From: Microbaculum sp051390635
GTDB taxonomy: Bacteria; Pseudomonadota; Alphaproteobacteria; Rhizobiales; Tepidamorphaceae
Direction of reading: 5' to 3'
DNA length: 64,000 nt
Assembly (NCBI RefSeq): GCF_051390635.1
Contig: NZ_JBPODT010000001.1
Coordinates: forward strand, 1,284,793-1,348,792
This document shows positions 19,694 through 28,358 of this stretch, piece after piece; the stretch's first letter is position 1, and each line of letters begins with the position of its first letter. A program made the translations under genes and the position numbers. Under the pieces are notes generated by a model, which was not told where the DNA came from, searched no databases, and saw only the letters and a list, made by a program, of their open reading frames with translations.

Positions 19694-20835
19694 CCGCCGA
19701 AACCAGAACCGTGCCTTCCGGCGAGACCGTGCGCGTCGATCTCGGCGAGCGCGCCTACGACATCGTCATTGCCCCGAACGCCCTGTCCGGTCTCGGCGGC
19801 CTCATCGCGGCGCTGGCGCCCGGCGCAAGGGTGGCCGTCGTCAGCGACGAGACCGTCGAGAAGCTGCACGGGCCGGCACTGCGCGCCGCGCTGTCGGGCC
19901 GGGTCGAGATCGCCGCGACCATAACCGTGCCACCTGGCGAATCGTCCAAGTGCTTCGCCGAACTGGAGCGCGTCGTCGGGGCGCTGCTCGATGCGCGGGT
20001 CGAGCGCGGCGATCTTGTCGTCGCCTTCGGCGGCGGCGTCGTCGGCGATCTCGCCGGCTTCGCGGCGGCGGTCCTGAGGCGCGGCGTGCGCTACGTGCAG
20101 GTGCCAACCTCCCTGCTGGCCCAGGTCGATTCCTCCGTCGGCGGCAAGACCGGCATCGATACCGTCCACGGCAAGAACCTGGTCGGCGCCTTCCATCAAC
20201 CGGCCCTCGTGGTTGCCGATACGGCGCTGCTCGATACGTTGAGCCCGCGCGAATTCCGCGCCGGCTACGCCGAGGTCGCTAAATACGGCCTGATCGACGA
20301 TCCCGCCTTCTTCGCCTGGCTCGAGGGGAGCTGGCGCGAGGTCTTCGCCGGCGGCCCGGCGCGCATCCGGGCGATCGCCACGAGCTGCCGTTCCAAGGCC
20401 CGCGTGGTGGCAGCCGACGAGCGCGAGGCCGGCCAGCGCGCGCTGCTCAATCTCGGCCACACCTTCGGCCACGCCTTCGAGGCGGACGCCGGCTTTACCG
20501 GACGGCTCATCCATGGCGAGGCGGTGGCGATCGGCATGGTGCTCGCATTCGGCTTTTCGGCGAAGCTCGGCCTGTGCGATCCCGCCGACGAGGATCGCGT
20601 CGTCCGCCATCTGGCGGCCGTTGGATTGCCGACCAGGCCATCCCATATTGAGGGCGGACTCCCCTCGGCCGACCGGCTCCTCGACCTGATCCGTCAGGAC
20701 AAGAAGGTCGAACGCGGCAACCTGACGTTCGTCCTGGTCGCGGGTATCGGCAAGGCGTTCGTCAGGAAGGACGTGCCGGAGACGGCGGTGCGGGAGTTCC
20801 TTCTCGAACGACTGGATTCCAGACTCAAATCATGA
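19690..20835 (+). CDS. aroB: 3-Dehydroquinate synthase
   Basis: Second enzyme of the shikimate pathway, turning DAHP into 3-dehydroquinate with NAD and a divalent metal. The 381-residue protein shows FGGGVVGDLAGFAAA (NAD-binding), QVPTSLLAQVDSSVGGKTGID, the metal ligands in EVAKYGLI and NLGHTFGHAFE, and HGEAVAIGM. Its ATG overlaps the aroK stop and its stop overlaps the start of the following CorC-type gene, so all three are one transcript. Full length. Confidence 0.97.
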   Translation: MTAETRTVPSGETVRVDLGERAYDIVIAPNALSGLGGLIAALAPGARVAVVSDETVEKLHGPALRAALSGRVEIAATITVPPGESSKCFAELERVVGALLDARVERGDLVVAFGGGVVGDLAGFAAAVLRRGVRYVQVPTSLLAQVDSSVGGKTGIDTVHGKNLVGAFHQPALVVADTALLDTLSPREFRAGYAEVAKYGLIDDPAFFAWLEGSWREVFAGGPARIRAIATSCRSKARVVAADEREAGQRALLNLGHTFGHAFEADAGFTGRLIHGEAVAIGMVLAFGFSAKLGLCDPADEDRVVRHLAAVGLPTRPSHIEGGLPSADRLLDLIRQDKKVERGNLTFVLVAGIGKAFVRKDVPETAVREFLLERLDSRLKS

Positions 20836-22160
20836 CCCTCGCGATTGCCATCATCATCGGCGCCATTGTCGGCCTGATCATCTCATCGGGCTTCTTCTCG
20901 GGGTCGGAGACCGCATTGACGGCCGCGTCCCGCGCGCGCATGCACCAGATTGAGAAGTCCGGCGACCGGCGCGCCCGCACCGTCAACCAACTGCTCGAGA
21001 CCCGCGAGCGCCTGATCGGCGCGCTGCTGCTCGGCAACAACCTCGTCAACATCCTGGCCTCGGCGATGGCCACGAGCGTCGCCATCCAGCTGTTCGGCGA
21101 CGCCGGCGTTGTCTACGCCACCATCGTCATGACTGCGCTGGTCGTCGTCTTCGCGGAGGTGCTGCCGAAGACCTACGCCATTCTCCATCCCGACCGCGTC
21201 GCGCTGTTCGTGTCGCCGGGGGTGCGCATTCTCGTCTGGGTATTCGGCCCGATCACCATGGCAATCGAATACCTGGTGCGCGGCATCATGCGCGCCTTCG
21301 GCAGCAACATCGCCGATACGCAGCCGCTGCTGTCGGCGCACGAGGAACTGCGCGGCGCCATCGACCTGCACCACCGCGAAGGCGCGGTGATCGCCGAGGA
21401 CCGCTACATGCTCGGCGGCATTCTCGACCTGCGCGACCTCGAGGTCTCCGACGTCATGGTCCACCGCACCGAGATGCGCATGCTGAACGGCGACGAACCG
21501 CCGGAGAAGATCGTCCAGGAGGTGCTGGCGAGCCCGCACACGCGCATGCCGATGTGGAAGGGCGAGCCTGAGAACATCGTCGGCGTGCTTCATGCCAAGG
21601 ACCTGCTGCGCGCCCTCGCCGCCGAGAATGCCGACGCCAGCAAGATCGATATCGACGCGATCCTGAACCCGCCCTGGTTCGTGCCCGACGTCACCACGCT
21701 GCAGGACCAGCTCAACGCCTTCCTCAAGCGCAAGGCGCATTTCGCGCTCGTCGTCGACGAGTACGGCGAGGTGATGGGCCTGGTCACGCTTGAGGACATC
21801 CTCGAAGAGATCGTCGGCGACATCGCCGACGAGCACGATATCGTGGTCGAAGGCGTGCGCCCGCAGCCGGACGGCTCGGTCGCCGTCGACGGTTCGGTGC
21901 CGATCCGCGACCTGAACCGGGCGATGGACTGGGACCTGCCCGACGACGAGGCGACGACGATCGCCGGCCTCGTCATTCACGAGGCGCGCCAGATCCCCGA
22001 GCCAAGCCAGGCCTTCACGTTCCACGGCTTCCGCTTTCAGGTGCTGCGCAAGACCGGCAACCGCCTGACCAAGCTCCGGATCACGCCGGTCTCCAAGCCG
22101 AAGACGTCGCGCCCGGGAAAGCCGCCAAAGGCGGCAGAGGGCGCCAGCGGCCAGGGTTGA
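20832..22160 (+). CDS. CNNM/CorC-type transporter with CBS pair
   Basis: 442-residue HlyC/CorC-family protein. The first third is a DUF21/CNNM membrane domain (SSGFFSGSETALTAASRARMH, LLGNNLVNILASAMATS), then two CBS domains (VSDVMVHRTEMRML; FALVVDEYGEVMGLVTLEDILEEIVGDI) and the C-terminal CorC_HlyC domain. Members export or sense Mg2+/Co2+ or protect against membrane damage. Coupled by ATGA overlap to aroB, a conserved rhizobial arrangement with no obvious functional link. Convergent with the MFS gene after 7 bp. Confidence 0.9.
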   Translation: MTLAIAIIIGAIVGLIISSGFFSGSETALTAASRARMHQIEKSGDRRARTVNQLLETRERLIGALLLGNNLVNILASAMATSVAIQLFGDAGVVYATIVMTALVVVFAEVLPKTYAILHPDRVALFVSPGVRILVWVFGPITMAIEYLVRGIMRAFGSNIADTQPLLSAHEELRGAIDLHHREGAVIAEDRYMLGGILDLRDLEVSDVMVHRTEMRMLNGDEPPEKIVQEVLASPHTRMPMWKGEPENIVGVLHAKDLLRALAAENADASKIDIDAILNPPWFVPDVTTLQDQLNAFLKRKAHFALVVDEYGEVMGLVTLEDILEEIVGDIADEHDIVVEGVRPQPDGSVAVDGSVPIRDLNRAMDWDLPDDEATTIAGLVIHEARQIPEPSQAFTFHGFRFQVLRKTGNRLTKLRITPVSKPKTSRPGKPPKAAEGASGQG

Positions 22161-22167
22161 ACCGCCA

Positions 22168-23595
22168 CTAGGCCGTCGCCGGCACGTCGCGGGACGCAAG
22201 TCGCCAGGCCGCCCAGATACCGACCGCGGCCACGGGCAGGAAGACCGCGAACACCCAGAAAGACGCGCTTTCGACGGCTTGCGGCGACGTGCCGTGCCCG
22301 AGCCCGACGGAATTGGCGACGATTCCCGAAAGCGCCGAGCCGATCGCATAACCGAGCATCTGAAGCGTCGGCACCGCCGAAGACGCGCGCTCGCGTTCGG
22401 CGCTGGCGACCGAGGCGACGATGCGGCGGATGATGAACGCCCAGGCCATGCCGAATCCCGCCCCCTGCAGTACCGCCCACGGCACCAACGCCTCCAGCGG
22501 ACCGTTGGGCATGGTCAGCGCGAAACCAAGGATCCCGCCGGAAATGGCGAGACAGCCGAGGCGGATCAGCCAGGCTTCGAGCTTCGGGCCGGCATTGACG
22601 AAGATGATCGCGGCAATCGTCCACGATACGGATTCGACCGCGATCATCAGCCCGGCGGTGAACGGCGTGATTCCGTAGAGCGCCTCCATAAGCAACGGAC
22701 CGTAGACGGTGAACGAGACTGTCGCGATCGAAAGGGCGAGGACCATCAGGTAGCCGGCGCCCCATGGCTTCGCCAGCGCGAACGGCGACGGCGGCAGCAA
22801 ACGCACCGGGCTGCGGCCGTCGAGCCGGAGCGCCAGGAACAGACAGGCGAAGCCGGCGGCGACAAGCACGGCCGCGAGCAGCGGCTGCGGACGAACGCCG
22901 GCGGCCAGAATGACGAGCACGCCGACGCAGACCAGAACCAGCCGCCGCCACGGCAGCACCGCATCGTGGATGGACTCGCTGCGGCGCGCGGGAAACAGCA
23001 TCAGCGACAGCCCGGCGAAGAGCACGGCCTGCACGCCGAACGCGACGAACGCGCCGCGCCACAGCCCGATCGTGGCGAACGCGCCGCCGACGAGCGGTCC
23101 GACCAGGGCGGAAGCGCCCCAGGTCGCCGAAATCAGCGCAAGCAGCTTGGGCCAGTGCCGCTCGGGGAAGAGCTGGGCCATGCCGACATGACAGAGCGCC
23201 ATCATCCAGCCGCCGCCGAGCCCCTGCAGAAGCCGCCCGATCAACATCGTCGACATGTCCGGCGCCGCCGCGCTCGCCGCACAGCCTGCGGCGTAGACGA
23301 GCGCGGCCCCGGCCATGGCGTGGCGCAAGCCGAATCTCAGCGAGATCAGGGCGGCGAGGAAACCGGCCGCGATCGAGCCGAGCTCGTAGAGCGCGATCGT
23401 CCAGTAGATCCAGGCGAGCCCGCCGATATCCTCGACCGCGCTCGGCATGACGGTGGCGGCCAGCAGCGAATCGGCGGCGTGCAGCCAGACGCCAAGGCAG
23501 AGAACGGCCACCGTGGCAGGCCCCCCGCGCAGCACCGCCGCAAAGCTCGTTTCACCCCCGTCCGCCACGGTCGCCCCCATTTTTGACAAGACCAT
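22168..23595 (-). CDS. MFS transporter, 14-TM drug-efflux type
   Basis: 475-residue major facilitator with about 14 hydrophobic segments, the number seen in the DHA2 drug:H+ antiporters. It has the helix-4/5 region GRLLQGLGGGWMMALCHVGMA, typical of efflux pumps, and YWTIALYELGSIAAG near the N-terminus. The start is uncertain: ATG at 23595 or the ATG five codons later; neither has a clear ribosome site. It is divergent from a Cys-rich winged-helix regulator, with a perfect 18-bp palindrome between them, so it is probably repressed by that regulator. Substrate unknown. Confidence 0.85.
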   Translation of the reverse strand: MVLSKMGATVADGGETSFAAVLRGGPATVAVLCLGVWLHAADSLLAATVMPSAVEDIGGLAWIYWTIALYELGSIAAGFLAALISLRFGLRHAMAGAALVYAAGCAASAAAPDMSTMLIGRLLQGLGGGWMMALCHVGMAQLFPERHWPKLLALISATWGASALVGPLVGGAFATIGLWRGAFVAFGVQAVLFAGLSLMLFPARRSESIHDAVLPWRRLVLVCVGVLVILAAGVRPQPLLAAVLVAAGFACLFLALRLDGRSPVRLLPPSPFALAKPWGAGYLMVLALSIATVSFTVYGPLLMEALYGITPFTAGLMIAVESVSWTIAAIIFVNAGPKLEAWLIRLGCLAISGGILGFALTMPNGPLEALVPWAVLQGAGFGMAWAFIIRRIVASVASAERERASSAVPTLQMLGYAIGSALSGIVANSVGLGHGTSPQAVESASFWVFAVFLPVAAVGIWAAWRLASRDVPATA

Positions 23596-23621
23596 CGTTG
23601 TTTAACAGAAGACATTCTTTT

Positions 23622-23639
23622 GACAAGTCGATACTTGTC
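23622..23639. promoter_or_regulatory. Palindromic operator between MFS gene and regulator
   Basis: GACAAGT-CGAT-ACTTGTC is a perfect 7-bp inverted repeat with a 4-base centre. A second copy of its left part, TTTTGACAAG, occurs at 23581-23590 just inside the MFS gene (matching 23618-23627). The position in a 95-bp divergent gap fits a binding site for the adjacent regulator. Confidence 0.55.
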
Positions 23640-23690
23640 TAATTTACTGATCCCATCGAGCGGGATTGAAACACGATCCAACGGCCCGGA

Positions 23691-24305
23691 ATGGACAAGC
23701 TGCTGTTTCAACTCAAGATGCGCGGGAACCTGACCGCCGGCGACCTCGCAGGGAGCCTCGGCGTCTCAGCCCAGGCGGTGCGCGAGAAGCTTGCCCGTCT
23801 CGCCGAAGAGGGGCTCGTCGAACACCGCGACGAGGCGCGTGGCATCGGGCGGCCGAAACGCGTCTGGCAATTGTCGTCGGAGGCGTGGAAGCGGTTCCCC
23901 GACACCCATGCCGAGCTATCGGTCAGCCTGATCGAGGCGATCCGCGGCTCGCTCGGCGAGGATGCGCTAGACCGGCTGATCGGCCATCGCGAACGGGAAA
24001 CCGAGATGCGCTACGCCGAGGCCCTGTCGACCTGCGAATCGCTCGACCGGAAGGTCGCCGCGCTCGCCGACTTGCGTGACCGTGAGGGCTACATGGCCGA
24101 ATGGCGGCCGGCCGAGGACGGAGACGGATTTCTGCTGATCGAGAACCACTGCCCGATCTGCGTCGCCGCCCGCGCCTGCCAGGGCTTCTGCCGGGCCGAA
24201 TTGGAGGTCTTCGCCCGCGTGCTCGGACCCGCCTGCACGGTCGAGCGCACCGAGCATCTTCTGGCCGGCGCGCGACGGTGCGCCTACCGGATCAGGCCCG
24301 CCTAG
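23691..24305 (+). CDS. Winged-helix regulator with C-terminal Cys cluster (COG2345 type)
   Basis: 204-residue predicted transcription factor. An ArsR/DeoR-like helix-turn-helix occupies the first 65 residues (LTAGDLAGSLGVSAQAVREKLARLAEEGLVEH). The C-terminal half has HCPICVAARACQGFCRAELEVF and ERTEHLLAGARRCAYRI, the pattern of the COG2345 regulators related to SufR, where Cys residues can hold an Fe-S cluster. It is divergent from the MFS pump and convergent with bolA (stops overlap by a few bases). I infer redox or metal-dependent control of the pump; no target is proven. Confidence 0.82.
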   Translation: MDKLLFQLKMRGNLTAGDLAGSLGVSAQAVREKLARLAEEGLVEHRDEARGIGRPKRVWQLSSEAWKRFPDTHAELSVSLIEAIRGSLGEDALDRLIGHRERETEMRYAEALSTCESLDRKVAALADLRDREGYMAEWRPAEDGDGFLLIENHCPICVAARACQGFCRAELEVFARVLGPACTVERTEHLLAGARRCAYRIRPA

Positions 24306-24586
24306 TCTTCGCCGGGCGCCTTCGCCGAAACCGCGAGCGCGTGGACGCCGCCGGCAAGTTCGTCGGCGAGCGCGTCGTTGACCATGCGATGCCGGTCGAC
24401 GCGGCTCTTCCCCGCGAAGGCTTGCGCGACGATCTTCACGCGAAAATGGGTCTCGCCACCTTCCCGCCATCCGGCGTGACCATGATGGCGTTCGGATTCG
24501 TCGATCACATCCAGCGCGCTCGGCGAGAAAGCGGTCGTCAACTTCTCGGCGATACGATCGCCGGTGTTTTTCGTTCCGGTGCTCAT
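24302..24586 (-). CDS. bolA: BolA family protein
   Basis: 94-residue BolA-like protein, partner of monothiol glutaredoxins in iron-sulfur trafficking and stress response. The fold signature is visible: LTTAFSPSALDVIDESERHHGHAG, then THFRVKIVAQAFAGKSRVDRHRMVNDALADEL and AVSAKAP. The start was set at MSTGTKN where homology begins, giving the usual length. It is divergent from the J-domain gene and overlaps the end of the convergent regulator gene by four bases. Confidence 0.9.
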   Translation of the reverse strand: MSTGTKNTGDRIAEKLTTAFSPSALDVIDESERHHGHAGWREGGETHFRVKIVAQAFAGKSRVDRHRMVNDALADELAGGVHALAVSAKAPGED

Positions 24587-24696
24587 CGGATTTTCGTGGC
24601 CGGCGCAAGCACGACTGTCAAGTCGTCGAGCTATGCGCATGGCGCGATTCTGCGCACCGCTTGTGCCGATTCACGTGGATACCCATAATTCGACTC

Positions 24697-25335
24697 ATGA
24701 AACTGAACTCCAAATGGTTCGACCGGATCCGGGTACGCCCCGACGAGGAGCGCCGTGCCGCCGAGCGCGTGCCGCAATGTGAGGCGCCGGGCTGCCGTCA
24801 GCCGGGCGGCCACCGCGCGCCCAAGGGCCGGCACAAGGAGGGCGAGTACTACAATTTCTGCATCGACCACGTGCGCGACTACAACAAGTCCTACAACTGG
24901 TTCTCCGGCATGTCGGAGAGCGACGTTCAGGAATGGCTGCGGTCGCGCGCAACCGGCCACCGGCCGACCTGGTCGATGGGAGTCGACGGAAAAGGACAAA
25001 ATGCCGCTGGCAAGCGCGGCGCGGCCGAGGCGTTCCGGGCCGGAATGTACTCCGATCCCTATGATTTCTTCGCCGAGGCCGGTCGCGGCACCCCGCGCGG
25101 CGACGAGCCGTCGGTGAGAAAACGCCGCGTTGGCGCGCTCGAACGGCGCTCGCTCGACGTCCTCGGTCTTGACGAAACGGCAACGGGCCCCGAAATCAAG
25201 GTTCGCTATAAGGAATTGGTGAAGCGCCATCACCCGGACGCCAATGGCGGGGACCGATCCAAGGAGGATCGGCTGCGCTCTATTATCGAGGCCTACAATA
25301 CCCTCAAGGCCTCTGGCTTCTACCGCGATAGCTGA
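24697..25335 (+). CDS. J-domain protein (DnaJ-like, cobS-linked)
   Basis: 212-residue co-chaperone. The J domain is C-terminal (about residues 145-212): RSLDVLGLDETATGPEIKVRYKELVKRHHPDANGG with the essential HPD. The N-terminal part (ERVPQCEAPGCRQPGGHRAP, FCIDHVRDYNKSYNWFSGMS) is a conserved Cys/His-containing module of the rhizobial family. It stands 77 bp before cobS, a conserved linkage that suggests a role in assembling the cobaltochelatase, though this is inference. Start at MKLNSKWF, where homology begins. Confidence 0.88.
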   Translation: MKLNSKWFDRIRVRPDEERRAAERVPQCEAPGCRQPGGHRAPKGRHKEGEYYNFCIDHVRDYNKSYNWFSGMSESDVQEWLRSRATGHRPTWSMGVDGKGQNAAGKRGAAEAFRAGMYSDPYDFFAEAGRGTPRGDEPSVRKRRVGALERRSLDVLGLDETATGPEIKVRYKELVKRHHPDANGGDRSKEDRLRSIIEAYNTLKASGFYRDS

Positions 25336-25412
25336 GTATTGTCGGCGCGCTTCAATAAAGGCGAGGGTTTGATAGTCGGGACGCCATGCGTGTTCCGCAA
25401 GCTGGAGGCAGC

Positions 25413-26399
25413 ATGAATACCGCAGTTACGGAGCCGCAAGCTTTGCCGGACATGAAGGTGTCGGTTCGCCAGGTGTTTGGTATCGACAGCGACATGGAGG
25501 TTCCGGCCTATTCCGAGCCGGACGAGCACGTTCCGGAGGTGGATCCGGACTACCAGTTCAACCGGGAAACGACGCTCGCGATCCTCGCCGGCTTTGCCTA
25601 CAACCGCCGTGTCCTCATCCAGGGTTATCACGGCACCGGCAAGTCGACCCATATCGAGCAGGTCGCCTCGCGCCTCAACTGGCCGTGCGTCCGCGTCAAC
25701 CTCGACAGCCACATTTCCCGTATCGACCTCGTCGGCAAGGACGCGATCGTCCTGAAGGACGGCATGCAGGTCACCGAATTCCAGGACGGCATCCTGCCGT
25801 GGGCGCTGCAGACCAACACCGCGCTCGTCTTCGACGAGTACGATGCCGGCCGCCCGGACGTGATGTTCGTCATCCAGCGCGTTCTGGAGGTTTCCGGCAA
25901 GCTGACGCTGCTCGACCAGCGCCGCGTCATCCGCCCGCATCCCGCCTTCCGGATGTTCGCCACGACCAACACCATCGGTCTCGGCGACACCTCGGGCCTC
26001 TATCACGGCACCCAGCAGATCAACCAGGGCCAGATGGACCGCTGGTCGATCGTCGTCACCCTGAACTACCTGCCGCACGACGACGAGGTGGCGATCGTCC
26101 TGGCCAAGGCCAAGCACTACCAGAACGACGAGGGCCGCGACATCGTCTCGAAGATGGTGCGCGTCGCCGATCTGACCCGTAACGCCTTCATCAACGGCGA
26201 CCTGTCGACCGTGATGAGCCCGCGTACGGTGATCACCTGGTCGGAAAACGCGCAGATTTTCGGCGATATCGGCATGGCCTTCCGCATGACGTTCCTGAAC
26301 AAGTGCGACGAGGTCGAGCGCGGGATCGTCGCCGAATTCTACCAGCGCTGCTTCGGCAGGGACCTGCCGGAGTCGGCGGTCAACGTCGCCCTGAACTGA
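25413..26399 (+). CDS. cobS: Aerobic cobaltochelatase subunit CobS
   Basis: CobS is the AAA+ ATPase of the CobNST complex that inserts cobalt into hydrogenobyrinic acid a,c-diamide in the aerobic B12 pathway. The 328-residue protein has Walker A QGYHGTGKSTH, Walker B LVFDEYDAG and sensor-type ATTNTIG. The N-terminal stretch VSVRQVFGIDSDMEVPAYSEP is characteristic of CobS. GGAGG lies 6 bases before the chosen ATG (MNTAVTEP). cobT follows after 38 bp; cobN is not in this window. Confidence 0.96.
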   Translation: MNTAVTEPQALPDMKVSVRQVFGIDSDMEVPAYSEPDEHVPEVDPDYQFNRETTLAILAGFAYNRRVLIQGYHGTGKSTHIEQVASRLNWPCVRVNLDSHISRIDLVGKDAIVLKDGMQVTEFQDGILPWALQTNTALVFDEYDAGRPDVMFVIQRVLEVSGKLTLLDQRRVIRPHPAFRMFATTNTIGLGDTSGLYHGTQQINQGQMDRWSIVVTLNYLPHDDEVAIVLAKAKHYQNDEGRDIVSKMVRVADLTRNAFINGDLSTVMSPRTVITWSENAQIFGDIGMAFRMTFLNKCDEVERGIVAEFYQRCFGRDLPESAVNVALN

Positions 26400-26437
26400 T
26401 TACGTGCTGATCGCTAACTGAGGCTCTCTGACGCCCC

Positions 26438-28351
26438 GTGTCCGGCTCCCCGACCAGCAACCGGAAACCCGGCCAGCCCGGCCGTGTCGCGCCCAACGAA
26501 CCGTTCAAGCGCGCCGTCACGGCCGCGGTTAAGGCGATCTCGGGGCGCAACGACGTCGAGGTCACCTACGCCTCCGACCGGGCCGGCGCGTCGGGCACCA
26601 ACGTCCGGCTGCCGGAGCCGCCGCGCAAGATGACGGCCGCCGACGCCGCCGTCACCCGCGGCCTCGCCGATTCCATGGCGCTCCGGCTCGCCTGTCACGA
26701 CCAGGGCGTCCATCGCAAGCTGTTGCCGCAGGGCCGCAACGCGCGGGCTCTGTTCGAGGCCGTCGAGCAGGCGCGCTGCGAATCGATCGGCTCCCAGCGC
26801 ATGTCCGGCGTCGCCGACAACATCAGCGCCATGCTGGAGGCCCGCTACCAGCGCATGAACATCTCCGCCGCCGAGTCGCGTGCCGACGCACCGCTGGAGG
26901 AGGCCGTCGCCCTGATGACCCGAGAGCGTCTGACCGGCATGGCGCCGCCGCCGAGCGGCCAGCGCGCGGTCGAGCTGTGGCGCGGCTGGATCGAGCAGAA
27001 GGCCGGCGGCGAACTCGACCGCCTCACCGAGCTGGTCGATGACCAGGACGGCTATGCCCGTCTCGTGCGCGACATGATCGCCGCTTTCGACATGGCCGAC
27101 GAACTGGGCGCCGAGCAGGAGGACGAGGACGAATCCGCCGAAGGCGACGATTCCTCAGACACCCAGGGCGAGTCCGGCGAGGAAGGCGAGCAGGATGCGG
27201 CCGAGGCCGCCGCCGACGAGAGCCAGGAATCGTCCGAGCAGGACGAAGGCGAGGTCGAGGCGACGGAAACCAGCGCCGAGGAGGTCGACGAGGACGCCGA
27301 CGCCGCGGACGCCACCGATTCCACCGAGCCGTGGCGGCCGAACTTCCCGTTCTCCAACATGACTGGGGAGAACGCCTACCGCATCTTCACCAGCCGCTTC
27401 GACGAGACCATCACCGCCGAAGAGCTGTGCGACACCGAGGAGCTGGAGCGTCTGCGCGGGTTCCTCGACAAGCAGCTGCATCACCTGCAGGGCGTCGTCA
27501 CACGCCTCGCCAACCGGCTGCAGCGCCGCCTGATGGCGCAGCAGAACCGGTCCTGGGATTTCGATCTCGAGGAAGGCGCCCTCGACGCCGCGCGGCTTCA
27601 CCGCGTGGTCATCGACCCGCTGCACCCGCTGACCTTCAAGATGGAGCGCGACACCGATTTCCGCGATACGGTGGTGACGCTGCTGCTCGACAATTCCGGT
27701 TCGATGCGCGGCCGGCCGATCACGGTCGCCGCCACCTGCGCCGACATTCTCGCCCGCACGCTCGAGCGCTGCGGCGTCAAGGTCGAGATTCTTGGCTTCA
27801 CCACCCGCGCCTGGAAGGGCGGCCAGAGCCGCGAGCACTGGCTCTCGTCCGGCAAGCCGCTCAATCCCGGCCGCCTCAACGACCTGCGCCACATCATCTA
27901 CAAGCCCGCCGACATGCCGTGGCGGCGCGCCCGGCGCAATCTGGGCCTGATGATGCGCGAGGGGCTCCTGAAGGAGAACATCGACGGGGAGGCCCTCGCC
28001 TGGGCGCATGATCGCCTGCTGGCACGTCCCGAGCAGCGGCGGATCCTGATGATGATTTCCGACGGCGCCCCGGTCGACGACTCCACCCTGTCGGTCAATC
28101 CCGGCAACTATCTTGAGCGCCACCTGCGCCAGGTCATCGAGGACATCGAGACCCGCTCTCCGGTCGAGCTGATCGCCATCGGCATCGGCCACGACGTGAC
28201 GCGCTACTACCGCCGCGCCGTCACCATCGTCGACGCCGAGGAGCTCGGTGGCGCCATGACCGAGAAGCTCGCCGAACTGTTCGAAGAGACCCCCGGCCCT
28301 TCGCGCGGCATGCCGCGTGGCCGCGGTGCGCGTTCCCGCGCCGTGGCCTGA
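26438..28351 (+). CDS. cobT: Aerobic cobaltochelatase subunit CobT
   Basis: CobT partners CobS in the ATP-driven part of cobaltochelatase. The 637-residue protein has a conserved N-terminal domain, a very acidic linker at about residues 225-290 (runs of E/D/S/A), and a C-terminal von Willebrand A domain with the MIDAS motif TLLLDNSGSMRG (DxSxS). It starts with GTG. The next gene (phytase-like) begins 7 bp after the stop, so it may be transcribed with cobST. Confidence 0.96.
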   Translation: MSGSPTSNRKPGQPGRVAPNEPFKRAVTAAVKAISGRNDVEVTYASDRAGASGTNVRLPEPPRKMTAADAAVTRGLADSMALRLACHDQGVHRKLLPQGRNARALFEAVEQARCESIGSQRMSGVADNISAMLEARYQRMNISAAESRADAPLEEAVALMTRERLTGMAPPPSGQRAVELWRGWIEQKAGGELDRLTELVDDQDGYARLVRDMIAAFDMADELGAEQEDEDESAEGDDSSDTQGESGEEGEQDAAEAAADESQESSEQDEGEVEATETSAEEVDEDADAADATDSTEPWRPNFPFSNMTGENAYRIFTSRFDETITAEELCDTEELERLRGFLDKQLHHLQGVVTRLANRLQRRLMAQQNRSWDFDLEEGALDAARLHRVVIDPLHPLTFKMERDTDFRDTVVTLLLDNSGSMRGRPITVAATCADILARTLERCGVKVEILGFTTRAWKGGQSREHWLSSGKPLNPGRLNDLRHIIYKPADMPWRRARRNLGLMMREGLLKENIDGEALAWAHDRLLARPEQRRILMMISDGAPVDDSTLSVNPGNYLERHLRQVIEDIETRSPVELIAIGIGHDVTRYYRRAVTIVDAEELGGAMTEKLAELFEETPGPSRGMPRGRGARSRAVA

Positions 28352-28358
28352 CGGGGTC

